Positions 28,956 to 36,716 of a stretch of DNA of 64,000 nt are shown in pieces. A model generated the notes under the pieces. The model searched no databases. It was not told the origin of the DNA and worked only from the letters and a program-made list of their open reading frames with translations. The stretch lies in NCBI RefSeq assembly GCF_010470675.1, contig NZ_VOIQ01000009.1, positions 62,001 to 126,000 of the forward strand. The letters run 5' to 3'. The first letter of the stretch is position 1. Each line of letters begins with the position of its first letter. The stretch comes from Desulfovibrio sp. JC010 (lineage in GTDB: Bacteria > Desulfobacterota > Desulfovibrionia > Desulfovibrionales > Desulfovibrionaceae). The translations under genes and the position numbers were made by a program.

Positions 28956-29349
28956 AAAAAAGCAGATTATCCCGGAAATGACCCGTGGCGAAGCCATGGC
29001 CTGTAAACCTGTTAAGAACCGGGACATAACTGAAACCCGCATGGATAACGGGCTGATAATGCTTTCTTACCCGTTGCGACTCAAGCCCCTTTTTGCAGAC
29101 GTAGCTAAAAGATTCGGAATGTGGAAAGACGGCTCCCCGCCCATTAAAAGACTGGAACTGGATGAAATGGGAACGCTGGTCTGGGATATGATTGACGGTA
29201 AAAACAGTGTCCGCAAGATAGCGGCAAAATTTGCTGAAAAATATCAGGTTCTGCCCCGTGAAGCAGAGGTCGCAGCCGCTTCTTTTCTACGGGACTTGGG
29301 GAAAAGAGGCTTAATAGCCTTCAACGCAGCTAACCACGGGTCAAAATAA
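28939..29349 (+). CDS. PqqD-like peptide-binding protein
   Basis: 136 residues. The C-terminal 85 residues match the PqqD/RRE winged-helix fold: IKRLELDEMGTLVWDMIDGK, then the helix VRKIAAKFAEKYQV and the terminal FLRDLGKRGLI. In pyrroloquinoline quinone and other RiPP pathways this fold holds the precursor peptide for a radical SAM enzyme. Here no radical SAM partner or precursor is nearby. The first 50 residues are an extra N-terminal extension (METRMDNGLIMLSYP-like strands). It overlaps the previous gene and ends the island. Fold call good, role unknown. Confidence 0.82.
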   Translation: MKLFSKKKQIIPEMTRGEAMACKPVKNRDITETRMDNGLIMLSYPLRLKPLFADVAKRFGMWKDGSPPIKRLELDEMGTLVWDMIDGKNSVRKIAAKFAEKYQVLPREAEVAAASFLRDLGKRGLIAFNAANHGSK

Positions 29350-29382
29350 TCTTTGCCCGCAAAAAAAGAATAAAATAAGCCC

Positions 29383-29811
29383 TTACCCGCAAGTCAGCTT
29401 GATATACTCTTCAAAGCTAACCCCGTTCCAGACCTTGCTCACCCAATAGGCAGCAGCCCAGATCATAAGTGACGAAGACTGGACATCAGAAAGCCGTTTC
29501 AACTTCGCTTCCAAATTAGGCCAACTCACACCATGATTGTTGTGAATGTTGTCATTTTCGCACGCTTCTTCAACCTGCAAAAACAGATAGGCCCCTTTGC
29601 ACTGATTCGGCAGGATTTTTACACCCTGATACGATTCCAGCACGGTCTTAAGCTCTGCTACGTTTAATTCCTGCGCAACAGAACGCATGGATTTAAAAAA
29701 CATATCCACAGCCCAAGGCAGAATAAACTCTGCTCCGGCACTTTTGGTCTTGAAATAATTTTTTAGCCACTGCTCGTGATCGTGCGTAATTCTGGCTGCA
29801 ACCTGCGGCAT
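29383..29811 (-). CDS. Hypothetical protein
   Basis: 142 residues, soluble. The first 40 residues (VAARITHDHEQWLKNYFKTK then GAEFILPWAVDMFF) are reminiscent of the short ribbon-helix-helix or antitoxin-like N termini of prophage proteins, but I cannot assign a family. The rest is helical, with several Trp near the C terminus (MIWAAAYWVSKVWNG). It sits between the transport island and the MerR-type regulator, in the same orientation as the regulator and about 100 bp downstream of it. Confidence 0.65.
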   Translation of the reverse strand: MPQVAARITHDHEQWLKNYFKTKSAGAEFILPWAVDMFFKSMRSVAQELNVAELKTVLESYQGVKILPNQCKGAYLFLQVEEACENDNIHNNHGVSWPNLEAKLKRLSDVQSSSLMIWAAAYWVSKVWNGVSFEEYIKLTCG

Positions 29812-29909
29812 ATCTTCCTCCTAAGGCTACTCCTCTACTGATAACACCAACTTAATAACCACATTTTCTAAATATATCAAGACTTTTTCTAGAAAATCAA
29901 CAGAACTAT

Positions 29910-30845
29910 TTAACGATCAAAACTTTCACGTATCTGCTTAAAAAGACTGAATAAAAGTGCTCCAGGAACAGCTTTGCCATTAATTTCCATACTATCAATG
30001 CGTACAACAGTATTATTATTGGGAGTTACGTTCTCTTCAGTAACCAGCACAATTTTCTTCTGTGTCGCAGCACCGCTTTCACTGGCATCAATTACCAAAA
30101 CCCACTGCCCGCCGCTTTCCTTCCACTCAAGGTCAACGCTTCTATGAGAAGTTATACTATTTTCCAGAAGTTTTACAAAGTCTTCCAAAGAAAAATGCTT
30201 GCGCCCTTTTCCTGCTACGCCAAGATACTCTCCCTCTGAGTTACGAATAACCAAAGGATTCGCAAGGTAACCGGAAGAAGGAAAAGAAGACTCATCCGGT
30301 CCGGTGTCACCGGCACGCAGAAGTCTGAACAACTCCGCCCGATCACGCTTCAATCGACCGATTTCCATGGCCATATCCATGATACGCTCATTGGTTTCGG
30401 CAGAGAGCTTGCGTTTCTCAGTACGCAAGGTTGAAAGCTCTTCCCGCAAGTCACGCAACTCAGTCTGGAATAGAGCCTGATTGGACAAAAGATCCGAAAC
30501 CTTCCCAAGGACAGATGAAAGCCCTTTGATCACGGTCTGCATATCAGAACTGGATTCAAGACCGGCTTCATTGATCAATTGTTGATCATTATTTATCGTA
30601 TCTACCAATGCGCCGAATTTTAAGCTTAATTCATTTTCAATTTGTTCAGTTGACCAATTCATTCCATACATTTCGCGTATCCTCCTGAAAATTTCCACAG
30701 CTTCTACAGAGTACTTCTGCCTGCGCCCATCATCTCCCGATGAAGGCAAAAATTTCGAGTACTTATCCTTATAATACACCACTGTTGAAGGAGGGATACC
30801 CAACCTTCTTCCAACCTCTCTCAAACTTAAAAACTGACTCGACAT
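29910..30845 (-). CDS. MerR-type transcriptional regulator with coiled coil
   Basis: 311 residues. Residues about 5-70 form a MerR-like winged helix (LREVGRRLGIPPSTVVYYKD, RRQKYSVEAVEIFRRIREM). A long coiled coil spans about 105-170 (LSNQALFQTELRDLREELS). The C-terminal 120 residues form an alpha/beta domain that I do not recognise and that is not the usual MerR effector site; no cysteines for metal sensing are visible. Upstream there is a strong promoter with palindromic sites on both sides, consistent with autoregulation. Possible target: itself and the small gene at 29383. Confidence 0.82.
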   Translation of the reverse strand: MSSQFLSLREVGRRLGIPPSTVVYYKDKYSKFLPSSGDDGRRQKYSVEAVEIFRRIREMYGMNWSTEQIENELSLKFGALVDTINNDQQLINEAGLESSSDMQTVIKGLSSVLGKVSDLLSNQALFQTELRDLREELSTLRTEKRKLSAETNERIMDMAMEIGRLKRDRAELFRLLRAGDTGPDESSFPSSGYLANPLVIRNSEGEYLGVAGKGRKHFSLEDFVKLLENSITSHRSVDLEWKESGGQWVLVIDASESGAATQKKIVLVTEENVTPNNNTVVRIDSMEINGKAVPGALLFSLFKQIRESFDR

Positions 30846-30861
30846 ACCCCTTGCTCACTTG

Positions 30862-30913
30862 TTGTTCAAATTAACTTTAAACAATATATAACTCACCAAA
30901 AACAACGCGTCAA
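30862..30913 (-). promoter_or_regulatory. Strong promoter and operator of the MerR-type gene
   Basis: On the minus strand, TTGACG (30913-30908) and TATATA (30890-30885) are 17 bp apart. Just downstream, at 30884-30862, lies a 23-bp dyad TTGTTTAAA-N5-TTTGAACAA that overlaps the expected start of transcription. This arrangement suits repression by a dimeric regulator, most simply the product of the gene itself. Confidence 0.72.
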
Positions 30914-30919
30914 TACTTT

Positions 30920-30959
30920 TTGAACAATTAATTGATCAAGACAACAAACAATTGATCAA
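30920..30959. promoter_or_regulatory. Palindromic operator-like sites upstream of the promoter
   Basis: TTGAACAATTAATTGATCAA (30920-30939) is a 20-bp near-perfect palindrome, and TTGATCAA occurs again at 30952-30959. Both lie just upstream of the -35 hexamer of the MerR-type gene and share the CAATT/TTGATCAA core with a further copy inside the coding region at 30571-30588. Confidence 0.65.
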
Positions 30960-31124
30960 CACAAAATATATAACTGACAGCAAATACTATCCTTCAGTGA
31001 TAGACAGTTGAAAAATCGTGATTATATTTAAATAAGATGGGAAGAACTTCGACGGAGGGTATGTGGAAATAGGATCAAAACCATATAAATTATGCGAATT
31101 GAGTCGCCCTGAAGAAACATTTGA

Positions 31125-31177
31125 GTGCGTATTGTGACGGGATAACACCCCACAGCCGCGTAGCGCGGCATACGCAC
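31125..31177 (+). other. Nested stem structure (three-way junction) upstream of HD-GYP-like gene
   Basis: GTGCGTAT (31125-31132) pairs with ATACGCAC (31170-31177). Inside, TGTG-AC-GGG pairs with CCC-CACA (31133-31154, AC bulged) and GCCGCG pairs with CGCGGC around a TAG loop (31155-31169). The three helices are contiguous with no unpaired junction bases. It ends 35 bp before the probable start of the next gene. It may be a structured 5' leader or a palindromic repeat unit. Confidence 0.55.
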
Positions 31178-31211
31178 TTTTCGCTTGCCCTGCGTGCCAC
31201 ATAAGGTGTAA

Positions 31212-32411
31212 TTGAAACTGAAGAAAGTTGGGTCAACGCCAAACCCCGAAAACTACAACGCGCCAAATATGCTAGAAAAAATAAAGACTACCAATCTTCA
31301 GGAAGGAATGTTTGTTGTCTGTTCCGCCAACGGCTTCACCAGCCTTCCCGCTGAGCTTTCCAACAAAGCAATCGCATCAAAAGCAGACATCTCCGCCATA
31401 CTTCAGCTTAACATCAGCGAAGTCCTGATTGATTCGGAGAAAAGTGCCGCCCCAAACAGCTTCCCCCAGAGCACTTATTCTGAAGAAATCCTCTTCGCAC
31501 GCGAAGCCTACAGCAACGCCCTGAACTGTGTACAAAAAATATTTCAAACAATTGCAGATCAGGGTCAGCTTGAAATAGCCGAATACAAAAAAGACATCAC
31601 CCCGCTTATCGATTCCATCGACAGGAATAACAGTGCTGCAGCCAGCCTTACCGTTCTCGCCCGCACGGACAGATATCTACTCACCCACAGTCTGAATACC
31701 ACAATCTTAAGTGCTATCCTTGGACGCTACATGGGGCTTTCCCGCGACCTGATAGAAGAACTTTCAATGACCGCCATGCTGATGAACGTGGGGCAACTCT
31801 GGATTCCTCAAAAAATACTTCAAAAAAAGGGTAAACTTTCCAGAGAAGAATTTCAGCAGATCAAGGAACACTCCCTGAAAGGCAGCCGGTACCTTGAAAA
31901 GCAGAACACCCCTGCGACAATAATCAAATCTGTTCAAGCACATCACGAAAAATATGATGGAACAGGCTACCCGGATGGTCTTGCGGGCAATGACATTCCG
32001 CAATTTTCACGCATCATATCAATCTGTGATGCATATGATGCCATGACCTCGGACCGCCCTTACCGTGAGGCCATGACTCCGAACGCAGCCATCAAGCACC
32101 TGTATTCCATGGCAAATTCGGCCTTCCATCCCAGATACCTGGAAAGTTTCATTAAATGTGTGGGGATTTATCCGGTAGGCTGCTTTGTAAAGTTATCCGA
32201 CGGTCGTTACGGGGTTGTTGTCACCAACACCCCCAAAGCTCCGCTGCTGCCGCAGGTAAAAATCGTGTTCAACAGCAGATTCCGGGCTATTCACCCAGAA
32301 TTCGTGGACCTTTCCAAGCGGTCAGAAGAAACACAGGGAAATAATCTGGAAATTGTGGAATGCATCCACCCCAAGACGTTCAAATTGGAACTGGACAGAT
32401 TCCTCTGGTAA
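31212..32411 (+). CDS. HD-GYP domain protein with degenerate HD motif
   Basis: 399 residues. An N-terminal DUF3391-like segment (LQEGMFVV, ISEVLIDSE) precedes an HD-GYP domain. The GYP part is intact (HHEKYDGTGYP, G252-Y253-P254), but the HD pair is M191-N192 (AMLMNVGQLWIP instead of LLHDIGK), so metal-dependent c-di-GMP hydrolysis is unlikely. The C-terminal part (VGIYPVGCFVKLSDGRYGVV) is the usual extension of the family. The start is a TTG with AAGG five bases upstream; an ATG at 31269 has no ribosome site. More likely a c-di-GMP-related binding or partner protein than an active phosphodiesterase. Confidence 0.85.
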   Translation: MKLKKVGSTPNPENYNAPNMLEKIKTTNLQEGMFVVCSANGFTSLPAELSNKAIASKADISAILQLNISEVLIDSEKSAAPNSFPQSTYSEEILFAREAYSNALNCVQKIFQTIADQGQLEIAEYKKDITPLIDSIDRNNSAAASLTVLARTDRYLLTHSLNTTILSAILGRYMGLSRDLIEELSMTAMLMNVGQLWIPQKILQKKGKLSREEFQQIKEHSLKGSRYLEKQNTPATIIKSVQAHHEKYDGTGYPDGLAGNDIPQFSRIISICDAYDAMTSDRPYREAMTPNAAIKHLYSMANSAFHPRYLESFIKCVGIYPVGCFVKLSDGRYGVVVTNTPKAPLLPQVKIVFNSRFRAIHPEFVDLSKRSEETQGNNLEIVECIHPKTFKLELDRFLW

Positions 32412-32420
32412 ATCAGAAAA

Positions 32421-32723
32421 TTAGACGAACTCAACTTCTACGCGCTCAACATAATCCTTGAGCGCGTTAAATTCTGCACGTACTTGAATCAGATCGTTTT
32501 GAGCTGCGCATGACTCTATCCTACGCCCGATGCCACCCAGCTGCAAAAAGCCGTAATTCAATGCCGAGCCTTTGATATTATGGCCGAGACGGGCTGCAGT
32601 GGTCATATCTCCTGACTCAAGAGCAATACTCAACTCCTTGATTTCTCTCCGGGTAATTTCCATAAAGCCGAGAATCAAGCCTTCCAGATCTGCTTCAATT
32701 TTCTCAACAATTCTGACAACCAT
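32421..32723 (-). CDS. Stand-alone Hpt phosphotransfer protein
   Basis: 100 residues, one Hpt four-helix bundle. The phosphorylatable His is H48 in RLGHNIKGSALNYG. GGGGGA precedes the ATG at 32723; an earlier in-frame ATG at 32738 lacks such a site. Such proteins shuttle phosphate between hybrid kinases and response regulators; a CheY-like protein is encoded 1.2 kb away. It is convergent with the HD-GYP-like gene. Confidence 0.88.
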   Translation of the reverse strand: MVVRIVEKIEADLEGLILGFMEITRREIKELSIALESGDMTTAARLGHNIKGSALNYGFLQLGGIGRRIESCAAQNDLIQVRAEFNALKDYVERVEVEFV

Positions 32724-32772
32724 ACATCCCCCGACCAATATTTTTTCAAATTACCCAGCTGAATTAACGTAA

Positions 32773-32805
32773 AAAAGGGTACCGCCCTTCAAAGCGATAC
32801 CCTTA
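32773..32805 (-). terminator. Intrinsic terminator after the Tim44-like gene
   Basis: On the minus strand a GGGTA-rich stem (AAGGGTATCGC with GGGCGGTACCCTT, one imperfect position) is followed by TTTTTT. It lies directly downstream of the Tim44-like gene. Confidence 0.7.
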
Positions 32806-32868
32806 TATATTATCAATTTGTACAGCCGCAGGCAAAGAAATTCGCCACCGAACGACTATTATTTAAAA

Positions 32869-33804
32869 TTATTCTTCAAGCTGCTGAATGCCGTCCAGCT
32901 TCCACATTCCATCGGAACCAACGGGCTTAACAAAGTGCCAGACCTCGCGCACCTGAGAAGGCTGAGACTGGGAAGGATCCTCACGAAGCAGTACATCGTA
33001 GTAGACAGTTGCATTGGACATGCCGCCTTCTTCTTTTACTTCCAGCAGCCTTGCATTGACCATCAGCACGTCAGTCTGGGACGGACCGGGATCTTCCTTG
33101 GCCTGCTGTTTAATTTCTTCCACAACTCCGGCGGTTGCGAACTGCTCAATATCCGACATGTCACGGCTGTCCCATGATTTCTGCAGACGGGTATAAACAG
33201 CCTTGGCACCGTCAAGAAACTCTTCTTCATCAAACCCGGCGGGAGTGTTCACAACCGGGCCGCCCTGCTGAGCAGCAGAATCTGCTGCAGGCTGAGAAGA
33301 AGGTTTGGAAGAAAGGTGATCCCACGCATTCTGGGCATTCTGTTCCCTGCGGGCATAAGGATCATTATTCATATTCTGATTGGGCTGGGAGCGGTCCGGA
33401 CCGCGCTGGTAATTGCCCTGCTGGTACATATTATCAGCCCCACGACTGCGGGACTTGAAAAACTTGAATCCAAGATAAACAAGCAGACCGATGATCAGGA
33501 TGTTGAAGAATCCGCCGCCCATACCGCCGAATCCACCCAGCATGGAGCCGAGAAAAGTTCCGGCCAGCAGACCACCGAGAAGCCCCATACCGGGACGGGC
33601 TATACCGCCCTGCTGCTTATTCGCACCGCTTGCCTGCTTCTGGGAAGTGGCAGAGGATGTCGGCTTGTTGTAATTTTTAGAAAAAGATGGCTTGCTGCCG
33701 AATGATCTTCCGCCGCCCATTCTTTTCGCATCCGCATCTCCGACTGAAAGAGCCAGCAGGCAGACAACAGTGAGGGGAAGAACCAAATACCCGAGTAGTT
33801 TCAT
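32869..33804 (-). CDS. Tim44-like domain protein, exported or membrane-anchored
   Basis: 311 residues. Signal peptide (LLALSVGDADA), a glycine- and serine-rich low-complexity region, then a hydrophobic glycine-rich stretch (about 72-110) that looks like one or two membrane passes, and a C-terminal Tim44/TIM44-like domain (about 170-311) with the typical FLDGAKAVYTRLQKSWDSRD. Bacterial proteins of this type are common; their job is not established. Monocistronic, followed by its own terminator. Confidence 0.85.
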   Translation of the reverse strand: MKLLGYLVLPLTVVCLLALSVGDADAKRMGGGRSFGSKPSFSKNYNKPTSSATSQKQASGANKQQGGIARPGMGLLGGLLAGTFLGSMLGGFGGMGGGFFNILIIGLLVYLGFKFFKSRSRGADNMYQQGNYQRGPDRSQPNQNMNNDPYARREQNAQNAWDHLSSKPSSQPAADSAAQQGGPVVNTPAGFDEEEFLDGAKAVYTRLQKSWDSRDMSDIEQFATAGVVEEIKQQAKEDPGPSQTDVLMVNARLLEVKEEGGMSNATVYYDVLLREDPSQSQPSQVREVWHFVKPVGSDGMWKLDGIQQLEE

Positions 33805-33901
33805 CTAATACCTCATTTACTTAGGTTATAAAAAAAATGCGACTTAAAGCCGCAGTCCTTTAGATAATTACGCTACTCGAACCTGTCCAGTAATATCGGA
33901 G

Positions 33902-34312
33902 CTATTCATTCTTTTTTTTCAAAAAACCAAGCTCGACCATTGCCTCACCGATCTTTTCGCCATCAAGCGGCTTGGTCAGGTAAATGGAGGCTCCGCCTTT
34001 ATAATACGCCTCCACCACATTGGAGGGATCCTTCAAAGCGGTGGTCATAAGGACTTTTGTTTCCAGATGGGGAGCAATGCCATTATCGGTTTCAATACCG
34101 CGAATCCTTTTCAAGGCTTCCTGACCATCCATTTCCGGCATCATTATATCCATACATATCAGATCATAACGCTCACCGGATTCCAGCGCACGGGTAAATT
34201 CATCAACCGCTTCAATACCGTTCACAGCAGAAGTGCATTCACCATAGCCGGCCATGACGTAGGTAAGAAATTTCCTGCTCGCCAGTTCATCTTCAACTAT
34301 AAGAATTTTCAT
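33902..34312 (-). CDS. CheY-like single-domain response regulator
   Basis: 136 residues, one REC domain without an output domain. Phospho-acceptor D55 (LICMDIMMPEMDG), acidic pair at ED in LIVEDE, Thr/Lys switch positions in LMTTALKDPSN and YLTKPLDG. Lone receivers act by protein contact or in phosphorelays; the nearby Hpt protein is a possible partner. Confidence 0.93.
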   Translation of the reverse strand: MKILIVEDELASRKFLTYVMAGYGECTSAVNGIEAVDEFTRALESGERYDLICMDIMMPEMDGQEALKRIRGIETDNGIAPHLETKVLMTTALKDPSNVVEAYYKGGASIYLTKPLDGEKIGEAMVELGFLKKKNE

Positions 34313-34470
34313 ACTAGCTCCTCAAATAAAGCACCTGATTTATGACCTGACATTAGAACACACTGACATATTTCATGCAATTATTTACATAAAATTCCAA
34401 CTTCCGGTTTATCTTGCGGAGAGTTGAAATGAGGGTTAATTATTCACAAAAAACAAAACAGGAAGTATTC

Positions 34471-34797
34471 ATGATAGAAACAATTTCATCCGTATTTTCA
34501 TTTATATCCGGTAAATATGAAGCCAACCCCCACTGGGACCACTGGCCTTTCGGCCCCGGTTACGGCGACTTCTGGGCCTCAATGGCAAAAATGGCCTTCG
34601 TAGCCGCAATCCTCGGCGTAATCGTTATTTTCCTGCGTGTACTGTTCGGTCCCAATGGAAAATTCCGTGACCATGATCTCGACCGTGAGGCTGCGGAAAT
34701 GCGTGAAAAAGCCCTTGCTCAGCTTGAAGAAGATTTGAAATCCGGCAAAATTTCCGAAATTGATTACAAATTCAAGAAAAAAAGAATCCTGTTCTAA
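34471..34797 (+). CDS. Small single-pass membrane protein with SHOCT-like tail
   Basis: 108 residues. One transmembrane helix (MAFVAAILGVIVIFLRVLFG), then a SHOCT-like C-terminal helix pair (ALAQLEEDLKSGKISEIDYKFKKKRIL). The start at ATG 34471 has AGGAAG upstream; the longer frame from 34414 lacks one. It ends 3 bp before the HD-domain gene, suggesting co-translation. SHOCT proteins are often small membrane-associated factors of unknown function. Confidence 0.8.
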   Translation: MIETISSVFSFISGKYEANPHWDHWPFGPGYGDFWASMAKMAFVAAILGVIVIFLRVLFGPNGKFRDHDLDREAAEMREKALAQLEEDLKSGKISEIDYKFKKKRILF

Positions 34798-34800
34798 TCC

Positions 34801-35562
34801 ATGGAACAGTTCAAAAATATATTCACCGATTTTGCCACACCCTACTTGCAAAATGCGGGTAAAAACGAAAAACCGGACCTGCAGTTGAAGTTCGATCACT
34901 CTTTTGACGTCTTTGAAAACAGCTGCAGGATCTGTGATTCATTGCCGCTTTCCGAAGAACTGGATGAAACTGCACGTATCGCAGCCCTGTTCCACGATAC
35001 CGGAAGGTTTCCCCAGTACCGGAAGTACAGAACATTCAGGGATATCGATTCCTGTAACCACGGTACACTTGGAGCCAGAACGGTTTTGAAGCACAGACTG
35101 CTTAACTGCCTGCCCCGGAAACAACGCAACACCGTCCTCGGAGCAATTGCACTGCATAACCGCAGTTCACTGCCCGGCTTCATCTCCGACGATCTCAGAT
35201 TATGCACTGAAGTAGTCCGCGACTCCGACAAAATAGACATCATCCAAGTGCTCATCCCACATATGACAGACGTCAAGCCCGAAAACGAAGCCACACTCAT
35301 GGGACTGACCGAAAAGCCCGGAGAAATAACCGAGTCCATCCTGCAGGAAATCCGGCAGGGAAAACAGGTTTCCTATGTGAAAATGCGCTGCCTGAATGAT
35401 TTTCGCCTGCTCCTTTTAAGCTGGGCATACGACCTGAATTTTGAGTGGTCACGAAAAGAAATGATCAAACGGGGATACGTTGACACCATCATGGAACAGC
35501 TTCCTGACACAGGTCAAATACACGCCCTTTACAAGCCGGTAATGGAACAGCTTAACTCTTGA
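34801..35562 (+). CDS. HD-domain phosphohydrolase-like protein
   Basis: 253 residues. HD motif in AALFHDTGRFPQY with an upstream His in FDHSFDV; a further HN pair (AIALHNRSS) and RDSDKID complete the metal site, so it looks active. Predicted metal-dependent phosphohydrolase on a nucleotide or phosphate monoester; the family has no fixed substrate. Directly follows the SHOCT-like gene. Confidence 0.88.
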   Translation: MEQFKNIFTDFATPYLQNAGKNEKPDLQLKFDHSFDVFENSCRICDSLPLSEELDETARIAALFHDTGRFPQYRKYRTFRDIDSCNHGTLGARTVLKHRLLNCLPRKQRNTVLGAIALHNRSSLPGFISDDLRLCTEVVRDSDKIDIIQVLIPHMTDVKPENEATLMGLTEKPGEITESILQEIRQGKQVSYVKMRCLNDFRLLLLSWAYDLNFEWSRKEMIKRGYVDTIMEQLPDTGQIHALYKPVMEQLNS

Positions 35563-35670
35563 TAGATTTTGTGGAATAATAGGTTTCACGCACTCTTGTC
35601 TTTTGTAAATTGCAACTTACCTTTCGAAGTAGACTTTTAAACATAACAATTCACTAACGGACAGCTGCCA

Positions 35671-36582
35671 ATGACCGAAACCAATTATGATATTACCATT
35701 CTAGGAGCCGGACCTGCAGGCTTGCAGGCCGCCATTCACTCAGCAAGAAAAGGGCTCAAAGTTCTTATCCTCGGTAAAAACGACAAGAGCAGCCTCTGGT
35801 GGGCACATATTGAAAATTTCTGCTGTACGCTGGAAATTTCCGGTGAACAGATCCTGAGAACCGGGCAACAGCAGGCTGAAAGCTTCGGCGCAGTATTCTT
35901 CAATGAAGATGTGCTGAAAATCCAGACCCCGGACCTCATGGACCTCGGCGGGGGCGGATTTACCGTTACCTCCGAAACCAAGGAATTCAAGACCAAAGCG
36001 ATCATCATCTGCACCGGAACCACCCGCAACAAACTCGGGGTCCCCGGCGAAAAAGACCTTTTCGGCAAGGGCGTAAGCTATTGTGTGGAATGTGACGGCA
36101 ACTTTTTCAGGGGCGAGGAAGTCGCAATTGTGGGCGGTGAAAGTGCTGCAGCAGGGGGAGCACTGCATCTCTCGCACCTCGCATCCAAAGTCCACCTTGT
36201 GTCCAATGAATTCAACTTCGCGCCGGAACTCATGGAAAAGCTAAAAGCCGAAAACATCATCATCCACGAAGGAGTGGAAGTCGACCAGATCACCGGCGGA
36301 AGCGGTGTAGACGGTCTCGTTTTCAAGAACGGTGACAAGCTTGATGTAACCGGGGTTTTCATTGAACTGGGCGCAAAAGGGGTCATGTCCCTTGCTGCCG
36401 AACTGGGTATCCAGCTGGATGAATCCATGAAATTCATTGAAACTGACAAGCAGCAGCGCACCAACGTTCCCGGTATCTTCGCCGCCGGAGATATCTGCGG
36501 ACCGCCGCTCCAGATGGCTAAAGCTGTCGGAGAAGGCTGCGTGGCAGGTTTAAGCGCAGCTAAATACGTTCGTAAGACTTGA
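35671..36582 (+). CDS. Thioredoxin reductase-like FAD/NAD(P) oxidoreductase
   Basis: 303 residues. FAD-binding ILGAGPAGLQAA, second nucleotide-binding VAIVGGESAAAGG, and the redox-active C138-V-E-C141 (SYCVECDGNFF) follow the low-molecular-weight thioredoxin reductase plan; GIFAAGDICGPP binds the FAD ribityl. The middle dinucleotide motif lacks the usual HRR-type NADPH-binding arginines as far as I can see, so the electron donor may be different. No thioredoxin gene is adjacent. Confidence 0.85.
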   Translation: MTETNYDITILGAGPAGLQAAIHSARKGLKVLILGKNDKSSLWWAHIENFCCTLEISGEQILRTGQQQAESFGAVFFNEDVLKIQTPDLMDLGGGGFTVTSETKEFKTKAIIICTGTTRNKLGVPGEKDLFGKGVSYCVECDGNFFRGEEVAIVGGESAAAGGALHLSHLASKVHLVSNEFNFAPELMEKLKAENIIIHEGVEVDQITGGSGVDGLVFKNGDKLDVTGVFIELGAKGVMSLAAELGIQLDESMKFIETDKQQRTNVPGIFAAGDICGPPLQMAKAVGEGCVAGLSAAKYVRKT

Positions 36583-36584
36583 TT

Positions 36585-36668
36585 AAAGAAGATTTGATGC
36601 GCTACGCGCTTTTAATTTAAAGATTTCGCCTCCGGCGGCCAAAGGAGCTAAGCCCCTTTGGAATCCCT
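36585..36668 (+). repeat. Intergenic repeat with GCCTCCGGCGGC module
   Basis: Contains a short GCGCTACGCGC palindrome, AT-rich spacer, then GCCTCCGGCGGC and a stem CCAAAGG...CCTTTGG before GAATCCC. It shares the GC module with the repeats at 13512 and 63443 but has its own 3' part. It is followed directly by a strong terminator stem. Confidence 0.65.
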
Positions 36669-36674
36669 ATTAGT

Positions 36675-36713
36675 AAAAAACCGGGCTGTTCTTTTTATGG
36701 GCAGCCCGGTTTT
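36675..36713. terminator. Strong bidirectional terminator between convergent genes
   Basis: Arms AAACCGGGCTG and CAGCCCGGTTT (11 bp) with A-tract and T-tract on the two sides. It lies between the thioredoxin reductase-like gene and the HAD-like lipoprotein gene, which converge here. Confidence 0.87.
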
Positions 36714-36716
36714 CAT

